Source: a virus. Taken from it: a DNA stretch of 39,801 nucleotides. Below, piece after piece: positions 30,827 to 37,175 of the stretch. Position 1 is the first letter of the stretch, and every line of letters starts with the position of its first letter. Location: positions 1 to 39,801 of IMG/VR virus record IMGVR_UViG_3300042465_005944, one strand, 5' to 3'. The notes beneath the pieces were generated by a model. The model did not search any database, was not told the DNA's origin, and saw only the letters and a program-made list of their open reading frames with translations. A program made the position numbers and the translations under genes.

Positions 30827-31098
30827 GCGATCCGATCCTCGCCGCCGCCATCGACGCCGCACGGCAAGGGCTGGGTTGGGAGGACGTAAAGGTGCGTTAT
30901 GGGCTGAGTGAGACGCAGGCGAGGCTGATCGTCTCGGTACATGGAGGCATCGGAGATGCGCGACAGACAGGGGCGTTTCGCCTTGCAGACGCAGAGCGAC
31001 CCCATCGAGCAGATCACAGCGCTCGCCGAGAAACTGGACGCAATGATGTCGGAGGAGCGCCAGAAAGCAGAGCGCCTGCAAAGCGCGCTGGAAGCTGA
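30823..31098 (+). CDS. Small HTH-like protein, 91 aa (GTG start)
   Basis: GTG 30823 overlaps the previous stop (GTGA). Residues 1-40 (DPILAAAIDAARQGLGWEDV, YGLSETQARLIV) resemble a short helix-turn-helix. The C-terminal half overlaps the next gene in a different frame and looks like its shadow, so only the N-terminal half is likely functional. Confidence 0.4.
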   Translation: MSDPILAAAIDAARQGLGWEDVKVRYGLSETQARLIVSVHGGIGDARQTGAFRLADAERPHRADHSARRETGRNDVGGAPESRAPAKRAGS

Positions 31099-31264
31099 GC
31101 GTGCGGAGCGGCAACGGCTCGACGCTCAGGCATCCGAGATGCGGATGGCGCTGACCGTTGCGCTGCAGGGCCTCAAAGTTGCGAGGGGCTCGAATGAAGT
31201 GACGGTCAACCGCATTAGCACGGCAAAGCGCGCCGTGGTCGAAGCGCTCAAGGGGGCAGCATGA
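30956..31264 (+). CDS. Coiled-coil early protein, 102 aa
   Basis: ATG 30956 follows GGAGG at eight bases; an upstream ATG at 30941 lacks a site. Residues 20-70 are a long charged coiled coil (LAEKLDAMMSEERQKAERL, LEAERAERQRLDAQASEM). Its stop overlaps the next gene (ATGA). Function unknown. Confidence 0.55.
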   Translation: MRDRQGRFALQTQSDPIEQITALAEKLDAMMSEERQKAERLQSALEAERAERQRLDAQASEMRMALTVALQGLKVARGSNEVTVNRISTAKRAVVEALKGAA

Positions 31265-31722
31265 GCGACACACGAAAATGCGAGGCGTGCGGCCAGCCGC
31301 TCAAACGCCACCGCAGCGGGGCCGACCATCGCCGCCTGTTCGCTTTGATGTCTGCGGCATACATGCATTGGCCGGAGCGCCATAAATTCCAGCCGTCCAG
31401 CGCTGAGCATCTGCGCGCTTGGCTCACGATCCACGCTGGGCACTACGACGTGGTGACAGTGCCCGTCCCCGAGGATGCACCAGAGATCGTCGTGCGGCTC
31501 GCAGCGTTGGGCGCAGAGGCCGCGATCAAGGCTGCGAGCACGTTTGCGTGGCCGGTCGCAAAGGGTCATCAGATCGACGTCTACAGCCCGCGCTCCATCG
31601 CATGGGACAAACTCTCGCAAAAAGATTTCGCGCCAATACGTCAACGGATTGAAGACGTCATCGCCGCAGAAATCGGCATCGATGCGGAAACTTTACTCCG
31701 CGAACACCAGAGGGCCGCATGA
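31261..31722 (+). CDS. DUF1367-like phage protein, 153 aa
   Basis: Starts with a zinc-like knuckle (CEACGQPLKRH) and RRSGADHRRLFALMSAAYMHWPERHKF-like residues that are common in phage proteins grouped with DUF1367. The end (SIAWDKLSQKDFAPIRQRIEDVI) matches the family pattern of a helical C-terminus. Family members sit in early regions near recombination genes. Biochemical role unknown. Confidence 0.55.
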   Translation: MSDTRKCEACGQPLKRHRSGADHRRLFALMSAAYMHWPERHKFQPSSAEHLRAWLTIHAGHYDVVTVPVPEDAPEIVVRLAALGAEAAIKAASTFAWPVAKGHQIDVYSPRSIAWDKLSQKDFAPIRQRIEDVIAAEIGIDAETLLREHQRAA

Positions 31723-31937
31723 TGAAGCACCCGACATGGAAAGACGTCGACTGGAGTAACACGCATTTGATGCTGCAGTTTGGCGAATATCACTTCGGCA
31801 TTGTTGATAACGACTACGGACGTTACGTCGCCCTTGCAGTGAGCCAGGATGAGAAACGGCCGGTCATTGTTCTTCTTAACGATGACGACGTTGACGAATT
31901 TTCACGCATGCTTCGGCAGACGGCGAAAGCGCTATGA
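31719..31937 (+). CDS. Small acidic early protein, 72 aa
   Basis: ATG 31719 overlaps the previous stop; a second ATG at 31722 is possible. The sequence has HLMLQFGEYHFGIVDND and VIVLLNDDDVDEFSRML, alternating beta and acidic helix. Function unknown. Confidence 0.55.
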   Translation: MMKHPTWKDVDWSNTHLMLQFGEYHFGIVDNDYGRYVALAVSQDEKRPVIVLLNDDDVDEFSRMLRQTAKAL

Positions 31938-32254
31938 CCGGCACCAGCTTCCAGCACGCGAAGCGCCGCAAGATGACGCCGCAGCGCGTGCTCAAGATCT
32001 ATCTGGCCCGGAACGGGAGGTGCCACGTCTGCGGACTCAAACTGCCCGCCGGCACAGATTACGAGATCGACCACATCGCGGCGCTTTGCAATGGCGGCTC
32101 GGATGAAGACGATAACCTCGCCCCGATTTGCATGGACTGCCACGAAAAAAAGACACCTGACGATGTAGCGATAGCCAGCCACGGTCGCCGTGCGGCTGCC
32201 AAGCATTTTGTCCCCGCCCGGTTCCACAAGCAGTCCAAGGGATGGAGGCGCTGA
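31934..32254 (+). CDS. HNH endonuclease
   Basis: This 106-aa protein carries CHVCG (30-34), then YEIDHIAALCNGGSDEDDNLAPICMDCH (about 43-70), the classic HNH pattern with the central DH, NL and paired CxxC zinc sites, and a basic C-terminus. HNH nucleases nick or cut DNA. Context in an early operon next to recombination genes suggests a role in phage DNA metabolism. A homing activity is an alternative. Confidence 0.8.
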   Translation: MTGTSFQHAKRRKMTPQRVLKIYLARNGRCHVCGLKLPAGTDYEIDHIAALCNGGSDEDDNLAPICMDCHEKKTPDDVAIASHGRRAAAKHFVPARFHKQSKGWRR

Positions 32255-32505
32255 TGGGCGAGATCCTGCCGCTGTTCATGCGGTCGAAGCGCAAGCGCAA
32301 GAAACCGACAGACGACGTGTCCGCTGCGTTCTCCGAATGCTGCCAAGCGCTCAACCAGTTGACCCCGAAAGCAAGGGAGATGGTCGCCGGCTGGCTGCAT
32401 CAACGCTACGCGGCGCAGTTGGAAGAGGACATGCACACTGCAGAAGATGAAGCCCAGCCGGAACGGGACGCGGAGTACGTCGCCAGAATTAGTAGGAGGG
32501 GGTAA
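32254..32505 (+). CDS. Small helical early protein, 83 aa
   Basis: ATG 32254 overlaps the HNH stop (TGATG), and GGAGG is six bases upstream. Basic N-terminus (RSKRKRKKPTDD), then QALNQLTPKAREMVAGWLHQRYA. Its TAA overlaps the next gene start. Function unknown. Confidence 0.5.
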   Translation: MGEILPLFMRSKRKRKKPTDDVSAAFSECCQALNQLTPKAREMVAGWLHQRYAAQLEEDMHTAEDEAQPERDAEYVARISRRG

Positions 32506-32840
32506 TGGCCGCAATGTCCGTGGCCCAGGTGGCGGAGCGGTGGAGCACGTCGCCAAGCGCCATCTATCGCCTGATCGACGCTGGAAAGCTGCCGGCCTTC
32601 CTGATCGGCACCCGCGCGACTCGTGTGCTAGTCACCGTTGTAGAGGCCTACGAACGGGGCGAACGATGGGAAAATGGCGCAAGTATCAAATCGGGCAGTA
32701 CCATCTTGGCCAGCTCAACGGACGCGCCGTCGCCGTCTGGCGGGACGCCGATGGAAAGCATCGCATCCGGCTCGACGCCACAACGGAAGCCGAGGCGCGC
32801 GCGGCGCTCGATAGATACGCTCGCCGCCGGACGGTTTTAG
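32505..32840 (+). CDS. xis: Excisionase-like HTH protein overlapping integrase
   Basis: Very strong ribosome site AGGAGGGGG before ATG 32505. Residues 4-55 fit the excisionase/MerR-type helix-turn-helix: MSVAQVAERWSTSPSAIYRLID, AGKLPAFLIGTRATRV. The remaining 55 residues, Ser/Pro/Arg-rich, lie over the integrase start in another frame (32666..32840). Xis proteins bend attachment DNA and turn integrase toward excision. The shared region may couple the amounts of Xis and integrase. Confidence 0.7.
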   Translation: MAAMSVAQVAERWSTSPSAIYRLIDAGKLPAFLIGTRATRVLVTVVEAYERGERWENGASIKSGSTILASSTDAPSPSGGTPMESIASGSTPQRKPRRARRSIDTLAAGRF

Positions 32841-33709
32841 AGGCCGAGCAATCCAAAACCGTCGGCGACCTGTTCAAGTTGTACATGGCGGACAGGGAGA
32901 CCGATGGAAAGCTGATGCCGGCCTTCCACGACAACTGGAAGGCGTTACAGCCCCACTTCGGCGGGATGCCCCCCGAACACGTCACCGCCGACGAGTGTCG
33001 CTCGTACGCGCGCAACCGGCTGGAAACTGTTTCACCCGGCACAGTCTGGACGGAGCTGACACGGCTGCGTAGCTGCCTAAACTGGGCGATCAAGCGCCGC
33101 GTGATCTCTCCCGCAGGCTATGTCTGGGTGCCAACAAAGCCCGCCCCGAAGCAGCGAGTGCTCACTGTGGACGAGGCCCGCGCCCTGATCGACGCAGCCG
33201 TAATGCCGCACGTCAAGCTGTTCGTGTGGCTGGCGCTGCTCACCGGAGCGCGGTCTGGCGCAATCCTAGATCTGACTTGGGACCGCGTAGACTTCGACGT
33301 CGGCACCATTGACTTCAAGGTGATGGACCCGCCGAACCCGCTCCAAAAGCGCGCTCGAAAGACTGCGGCCAAAGTCTCCATGACGCCCGAGCTTCGGTTC
33401 CTGCTACTTGAGGCTAAGGCCGGAGCGCTGACGGATCACGTCATCGAGTGGGATGCTGCTCCCGTGGCATCCATCCGCAAGGGGTTCTCTGAGGCGTGCC
33501 GGCGGGCTGGGCTCACCGGCGTGGTGCCGCATACCCTGAGGCACACTGCGGCGACGTGGGCCGTCGAATCCGGCGTGGAGATCGCCCGCGTCTCCCGCCA
33601 GCTTGGGCACCGGGACAGCCGTGTCACTGAGGGCATCTATTCCCACCCGTCCGCCGACTACTCGGCACCGGCAGCGCAGGCCGTCGCGCTCAAAATTGTG
33701 AAAGGGTAG
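32666..33709 (+). CDS. int: Tyrosine integrase
   Basis: ATG 32666 (MGKWRKYQIG) has GGGG a few bases upstream; a longer frame from 32447 runs through the Xis gene and is rejected. The 347-aa product has an arm-binding N-terminus (1-55), a SAM-like core-binding domain (about 65-150), and a catalytic domain with Arg196 (TGARSGAILDLTW), His289/Arg292 (HTLRHTAA), His315 (LGHRD) and nucleophile Tyr325 (GIYSHP). It integrates and, with Xis, excises the phage. The attachment site has not been located; the tRNA downstream is one candidate. Confidence 0.9.
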   Translation: MGKWRKYQIGQYHLGQLNGRAVAVWRDADGKHRIRLDATTEAEARAALDRYARRRTVLEAEQSKTVGDLFKLYMADRETDGKLMPAFHDNWKALQPHFGGMPPEHVTADECRSYARNRLETVSPGTVWTELTRLRSCLNWAIKRRVISPAGYVWVPTKPAPKQRVLTVDEARALIDAAVMPHVKLFVWLALLTGARSGAILDLTWDRVDFDVGTIDFKVMDPPNPLQKRARKTAAKVSMTPELRFLLLEAKAGALTDHVIEWDAAPVASIRKGFSEACRRAGLTGVVPHTLRHTAATWAVESGVEIARVSRQLGHRDSRVTEGIYSHPSADYSAPAAQAVALKIVKG

Positions 33710-33711
33710 CC

Positions 33712-34089
33712 ATGGAATGGCCAAGCCACACGCCCATCGAGGAATTGCAGCTATCAGTCAGATCCTACAACTGCCTAGCAGAGGCCAACATCAAAACGGT
33801 TGGCGACATCTATAAGCTACCGGGCATCGGGGTCGCTCGCATTCCCGGCATTGGGGAACGATCTGTCCGCGAGATCAAACATGCCTTGCTGCGTGGTGCA
33901 AGTGCCCACAGCGATGCCGTCGCGTCGGGCCTTCGCGAAGAGGTCGCCTTATGGAAGGGCCGCTATGAGGGAGCGATGGAGGCCTTGCGGCTGCTCAACA
34001 AAGTGCTCCCCTGTCCGGTTGAACCTGATGACCGCGCGACTCCTGCAAATCCTGGTGATCCTGGCAAAGTCAAGGCCGATAAAACCTAG
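33712..34089 (+). CDS. Stand-alone RNA polymerase alpha-CTD-like protein
   Basis: AAAGGG before ATG 33712, three bases after integrase. Residues 8-62 are a full alpha-CTD match (PIEELQLSVRSYNCL, VGDIYKLPGIG, IPGIGERSVREIKHALL). Aligned with E. coli RpoA, Arg17=R265, Asn20=N268, Cys21=C269, Gly48=G296, Ser51=S299 and Glu54=E302 are kept, while K298 is Arg50. These residues contact UP-element DNA. A helical segment (72-100) and a Pro/Lys-rich tail (101-125) follow. The protein lacks the alpha N-terminal domain. It could redirect host polymerase or compete for activators and UP elements; this is inference. Confidence 0.85.
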   Translation: MEWPSHTPIEELQLSVRSYNCLAEANIKTVGDIYKLPGIGVARIPGIGERSVREIKHALLRGASAHSDAVASGLREEVALWKGRYEGAMEALRLLNKVLPCPVEPDDRATPANPGDPGKVKADKT

Positions 34090-34192
34090 ATTTGACGGCC
34101 CTGCAACGACGGCGCGCTTTGTTTACACCGAGCCGCGCTGCTGTCTAAAAAGCACGTCAAGTCGTTTCTTTTCAAGTGGTTAGCAACTTTTA

Positions 34193-34201
34193 ACAAAGTG
34201 C
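34193..34201 (+). repeat. ACAAAGTGC direct repeat, left of the tRNA/HNH segment
   Basis: The nine bases recur at 34851..34859 in the same orientation, with similar surrounding bases. TAAAGTGC is also found inverted at 34777..34784. They bracket the tRNA-Val and HNH gene and lie after the integrase gene, so they could be integrase arm sites or scars of an insertion. Confidence 0.35.
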
Positions 34202-34222
34202 TCCGTAGGTCTAACTTCACTT

Positions 34223-34297
34223 GGGCGCGTAGCTCAGCGGTAGAGCATCGGTTTTACACGCCGAAAGTCGCAGGTTCGAACCCTGCCGCGCCCACCA
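34223..34297 (+). tRNA. tRNA-Val (anticodon UAC)
   Basis: Full cloverleaf: acceptor GGGCGCG/CGCGCCC, D arm GCTC/GAGC, anticodon stem TCGGT/GCCGA with loop TTTACAC (anticodon TAC), T arm GCAGG/CCTGC around TTCGAAC. The discriminator A and an encoded CCA follow. It reads GUA valine codons, which are rare in GC-rich genomes. It ends the rightward operon. The HNH gene on the other strand stops at the very next base. It may be a translation aid or the copy carried at the attachment site. Confidence 0.9.
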
Positions 34298-34747
34298 CTA
34301 CCACCTCTTGTGAGACCTAATCAGTGAGATGGTTGCTTTCGACACCCCGAAGGCCCGAGCAAGCCGGGTCACATTCAAGCCAGCCGGGTTTGACCTGATC
34401 TCTACCACCTGCTGTGGCGTCAGCTTGGCCCGTCCATTTCTCTCGCCCTTACTAAACCGTCCTCGGCCAATGGCGTCAGCCGCGTTCTCACCCGCAGTGC
34501 CGGGCTCTAGGTGGCTTGGGTTCACGCATGTCGGGTTGTCGCACGTGTGTCGGATCATCAACCCGTCCGGAATTGGACCTTTAGTCGTCATGTACGCAAA
34601 TCGATGCGCGCCGATGATGCGACCTTCGTGCTCCCATCTCCCGTATCCCTTAGGGCTTGTCCGCCCCGTCCAAGTCCAGCACCCGTCAGAAGATTCGACG
34701 AGAACTCGTCGCCAGAATTGTTGTATTCGCGTTTGATCAGCGTCCAT
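34298..34747 (-). CDS. HNH homing-type endonuclease with C-terminal HTH
   Basis: This 149-aa protein has a Cys/Trp-rich start (DGCWTWTGRTSPKGYGRW), then AHRFAYMTTKGPIPDGLMIRHTCDNPTCVNPSHLEPGT (47-84), the AHR--Y---G-------HTCDN--CVNP-HL pattern of free-standing HNH homing nucleases. The C-terminal region (about 108-149) is a helix-turn-helix (LTPQQVVEIRSN, VTRLARAFGVSKATISLI). Its stop codon directly abuts the tRNA CCA end. Such enzymes move into conserved sites such as tRNA genes, so recent insertion is plausible. Confidence 0.8.
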   Translation of the reverse strand: MDADQTRIQQFWRRVLVESSDGCWTWTGRTSPKGYGRWEHEGRIIGAHRFAYMTTKGPIPDGLMIRHTCDNPTCVNPSHLEPGTAGENAADAIGRGRFSKGERNGRAKLTPQQVVEIRSNPAGLNVTRLARAFGVSKATISLIRSHKRW

Positions 34748-34877
34748 GTGCCCGTCCTTTCAGTTGACGGACACTAGCACTTTACGAATCGTGCTTCAGG
34801 GCTGTTTACTCGTTATCAACCGCATAAAATCAATAACTTAGCTAAGATTTACAAAGTGCGCCATGGGTTCAATTTGA
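34748..34877. other. A/T-rich gap between late genes and HNH gene
   Basis: This 130-base stretch is more A/T-rich than its surroundings and holds no supported gene. It contains an inverted repeat AGCAC-N10-GTGCT (34776..34795), an inverted AAAGTGC (34777..34784) and a direct ACAAAGTGC (34851..34859). It could hold the HNH promoter or part of the attachment region; neither is proven. Confidence 0.35.
34851..34859 (+). repeat. ACAAAGTGC direct repeat, right copy
   Basis: Second copy of the nine-base repeat at 34193..34201, 658 bases away, on the far side of the tRNA/HNH segment. Confidence 0.35.
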
Positions 34878-35168
34878 TCACTTCCGGCTTGCAAAAACGC
34901 GCAGGTCCATCCTGCCGATCTGCTTGCATGTGTGGTACAGCGCATCTGCTGCCGCCCGGCTATTCCATTGGCACGACGCGAGTTGATGTGCATCGCGCGC
35001 AGTCAGCGCAGATACATCCGCCTCGTGCCGCATAAGCCATGCCCGCACGCCCGCCAGCAACCCTATGGCCCGCTCCACATCGTCCATTGCCTGCGTCGGC
35101 GTCATGGTGGCGTTGTCATCTATCGAGCCTGCGTCGGCGTCAGGCATGCCGATCATTCCGGCTGGCAT
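34878..35168 (-). CDS. Hypothetical late accessory protein, 96 aa
   Basis: AGGAG before ATG 35168. The N-terminus is acidic and probably disordered. The rest is helical (DDVERAIGLLAGVRAWLMRHEAD, DAHQLASCQWNSRAAADALY). It is the last of the leftward late series before the HNH gene. No function known. Confidence 0.55.
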   Translation of the reverse strand: MPAGMIGMPDADAGSIDDNATMTPTQAMDDVERAIGLLAGVRAWLMRHEADVSALTARDAHQLASCQWNSRAAADALYHTCKQIGRMDLRVFASRK

Positions 35169-35179
35169 CGCAGTGGCTC

Positions 35180-35353
35180 CTATTCTGGCTTTGATTTTTT
35201 CTGGGCCTCGCGCCGCCGCTTTTTAACATTGATCGGATCATTATAGGGCAGCTCGAACACGGGACGATCAGCGCCGCAGTTCTTACACACGCTCATTTTG
35301 GCGTTCAAGTGCGTCACCCATACATGACCTCTAGGGCATCCAGGATCGGGCAT
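35180..35353 (-). CDS. Small zinc-ribbon-like protein, 57 aa
   Basis: The frame from ATG 35353 (MPDPGCPRGHVW) to TAG at 35180 has GGGGAG upstream of the start. Cys6 and CKNC (23-26) with a nearby His could hold zinc. The C-terminus is Lys/Arg-rich (KKRRREAQKKSK) and may bind nucleic acid. It lies between two late accessory genes. Function unknown. Confidence 0.55.
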   Translation of the reverse strand: MPDPGCPRGHVWVTHLNAKMSVCKNCGADRPVFELPYNDPINVKKRRREAQKKSKPE

Positions 35354-35368
35354 TCAATTGCTCCCCTG

Positions 35369-35890
35369 TTAAACTGCGAAATCAAATAGCGGCGCACCGT
35401 GCATCGAACGCGGACGTGCCGCTTGCGGATCAGGCATATCTACCGGCAACAATTGTAAGGCAAGCAATCCACCTTGCGTCTCTCCGACCTCTTTGAATCC
35501 AGATTTCTTCCACGTCCATCCCCAGACCGCATGACCTCTAACCATCGTCGGCTTCACCTCGTCTCGGTTTATGAATGTAACCAAGCCTAGATCCGGCGGC
35601 TGTCCATAATAATCTAGCGTGGCACTCACTGCCGTGCGGATCAGGTCTGATGCAACTCCAGCGCCCTCTGATCGGAACGCCGAACACACCCAAGAACCAG
35701 CCCATGCATGTTTGACGTACTCTGCTTTAGGCCATGACGTGATCCAAAACGCACGCGCACAATCCGATAAGAGCACGAGACACGACCCCGGCGGTACGAA
35801 TTGCGGAGTGCCGATCTTCTGCCGATTGTAATGTCTGTCGGCAAGCGCCCTTGCTGCTGGGTCGGCTCTATGCGACATGCACCACTTCAT
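35369..35890 (-). CDS. Conserved phage protein with GNAT/Mom-like pattern, 173 aa
   Basis: ATG 35890 (MKWCMSHRAD) has GGGAG upstream; the longer frame from 35953 starts with an Arg-rich extension and overlaps the next gene. Conserved-looking segments are ALADRHYNRQKIGTPQFVPPG, AFWITSWP, AWAGSWVCSAFRSEG, LVTFINRD, and WKKSGFKEVGETQGG. The final G(F/Y)-VG--- segment and central strands resemble a GNAT-type fold, which also underlies the Mu DNA-modification protein Mom. A DNA-modification role is speculative. This family is widespread in prophages with no assigned function. Confidence 0.5.
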   Translation of the reverse strand: MKWCMSHRADPAARALADRHYNRQKIGTPQFVPPGSCLVLLSDCARAFWITSWPKAEYVKHAWAGSWVCSAFRSEGAGVASDLIRTAVSATLDYYGQPPDLGLVTFINRDEVKPTMVRGHAVWGWTWKKSGFKEVGETQGGLLALQLLPVDMPDPQAARPRSMHGAPLFDFAV

Positions 35891-35903
35891 CGCCTGCAGC
35901 TCC

Positions 35904-36176
35904 CTAGCTGCCAGACTTCGGAATGATGAAGGACGGCGGCGGCATCGCTGCAAATGACTTCGCCAGCAGATCGTGTGTGGTGCGGCTGGCGTCGCGATGC
36001 ACCGACTGGATGACAGTCACGAAGTCTGCAGAGAACTCCGCCGCGTCCCGCTTATTCAGGTCCATGGCGACGGTCCATTTTTCCGTAAACCACTGGACCT
36101 TGCGGTGCAGATCGCGTTCATCGCGGCCAGCCTCGCTCTGCTTTGCTGCCTCTGTCGCCGTCATGTTGTCGGACAT
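35904..36176 (-). CDS. Hypothetical late accessory protein, 90 aa
   Basis: AGGGGAG before ATG 36176. Acidic N-terminus, then WFTEKWTVAMDLNKRDAAEFSADF and a Ser/Thr-rich helix. Ends with a hydrophobic-proline stretch (AMPPPSFIIPKSGS). Function unknown. Confidence 0.55.
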   Translation of the reverse strand: MSDNMTATEAAKQSEAGRDERDLHRKVQWFTEKWTVAMDLNKRDAAEFSADFVTVIQSVHRDASRTTHDLLAKSFAAMPPPSFIIPKSGS

Positions 36177-36189
36177 TCAATCGCTCCCC

Positions 36190-36456
36190 TTATGCGTCGA
36201 TCTTGCTTTCACTGATGATCTTCGGCAGCTCGTCGGCATGCTTGACCGCAAGCGCCGCGATCTGATCCGGCCACAACCACCGAACCGGGAACGCACCCTC
36301 GTCTCGCGCACGCATGAACGCGCCGCCGTTCGGGCAGGCTCGACCTTGCGTATCGAAGCACACGGCGCGCACGAACTGCCCGCGGCGCGTCAGCCAAGAA
36401 CTGGCCTTGTTGACCCACTGCTGAAAGCTGTCGAACTGCTGATCGTGCTCGGCCAC
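36190..36456 (-). CDS. Hypothetical late accessory protein, 88 aa (GTG start)
   Basis: GTG 36456 follows GGGAG. The sequence has FQQWVNKASSWLTRRGQFVR and GAFPVRWLWPDQIAALAV. Similar small proteins that mention RAVCFD-TQGR patterns are seen in phages. It follows the serine recombinase gene by 12 bases. Function unknown. Confidence 0.55.
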   Translation of the reverse strand: MAEHDQQFDSFQQWVNKASSWLTRRGQFVRAVCFDTQGRACPNGGAFMRARDEGAFPVRWLWPDQIAALAVKHADELPKIISESKIDA

Positions 36457-36468
36457 TGGTCGCTCCCT

Positions 36469-37065
36469 TCACTTGCAGTAGTTGCGCACGGTGGCGCGGC
36501 TAATCCTGTAGTTCTTCGCGAGCCACGTCACGGCCCGGCCCTCGGCTCTCAACCGGCGCAGCTCGGCCCGCTTTTCCTCGCTCAACGAGAACTCCCGGCC
36601 GTACCGCGCGCCCTTGACTTGCTTGTTGTGCTGCATTGTCCGCGACGTGCGCTCGCTGATCCAATTTCGCTCCAGCTCGGCAAGACTGGCCAGCAGCGTG
36701 AACACGAACCGGCCGAGCGCCGTCTTGGTGTCGACGTTCTCTTTGATCGAGCGGAAGTGCACGCCCATCTCGTCCAGGCGCTTCAAGTTGGTGAGCAGAT
36801 CGAGCGTCGAGCGGCCGAAGCGGTCTATGCTCGTGACAACTACCGTGTCGCCCTCTCTCACGTCTTTCCACAGCATCGCCAGACCGGGCCGCTTCCGGCT
36901 TACGCCCGACTTCTTGTCCTTGTGGATATGGTCCGGGTGACAGCCCGCTTTCGTCAGGTCCACGATCTGTGCGTCGAGGTTCTGATCCTCGGTGCTCACG
37001 CGCGCATACCCGATCATCAGCCCCTCGGCCTCGGGCTCGACTTCGATGAGCTTCTTGCGCGCCAT
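36469..37065 (-). CDS. Serine recombinase (resolvase/invertase family)
   Basis: From ATG 37065 the product is 198 aa; a start at 37017 (MIGYARVSTE, preceded by GAGGGG) would give the usual 182-aa length, and the frame stays open further to 37164. The catalytic domain has Ser24 in GYARVSTEDQ, VVVTSIDRFGRSTLDLL, and the E-helix pattern LAELERNWISERT. A C-terminal helix-turn-helix (AELRRLRAEGRAVTWLAKNY, SRATVRNYC) ends it. Enzymes of this class resolve dimers or invert segments. The inverted-repeat array just upstream (37070..37126) is a likely crossover or control site. Confidence 0.85.
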   Translation of the reverse strand: MARKKLIEVEPEAEGLMIGYARVSTEDQNLDAQIVDLTKAGCHPDHIHKDKKSGVSRKRPGLAMLWKDVREGDTVVVTSIDRFGRSTLDLLTNLKRLDEMGVHFRSIKENVDTKTALGRFVFTLLASLAELERNWISERTSRTMQHNKQVKGARYGREFSLSEEKRAELRRLRAEGRAVTWLAKNYRISRATVRNYCK

Positions 37066-37069
37066 AACC

Positions 37070-37126
37070 TGCCATTGCCGATTTCCACAGGGTGATGGCA
37101 ACAATATGCGCGCATGGCTATTGCCA
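37070..37126. promoter_or_regulatory. Inverted half-site array upstream of the recombinase gene
   Basis: TGCCAT (37070..37075), ATGGCA (37095..37100) and TTGCCA (37121..37126) are alternating half-sites about 25-26 bases apart. Between the second and third lies a perfect ATGCGCGCAT palindrome (37106..37115). The layout, with TGGCAA...TTGCCA arms (37096..37126) around a dyad, is like a resolvase crossover site placed beside its gene. The third half-site is also the -35 of the opposite promoter. Confidence 0.5.
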
Positions 37127-37149
37127 GTCAAGCGGAACCGATCTATATT
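37121..37149 (+). promoter_or_regulatory. Strong plus-strand promoter
   Basis: The -35 is TTGCCA (37121..37126), followed by a 17-base spacer and -10 TATATT (37144..37149), each one base from consensus. It reads into the lone plus-strand gene at 37176 and overlaps the recombinase-linked inverted repeat, so the recombinase or another protein bound there could control it. Confidence 0.7.
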
Positions 37150-37175
37150 CACACCATCAGACACGGGAGAGCGAC

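Noticed and set aside
35923-37095. 390-aa plus-strand frame
   Set aside because: Antisense to the serine recombinase and two accessory genes. No protein-like motifs.
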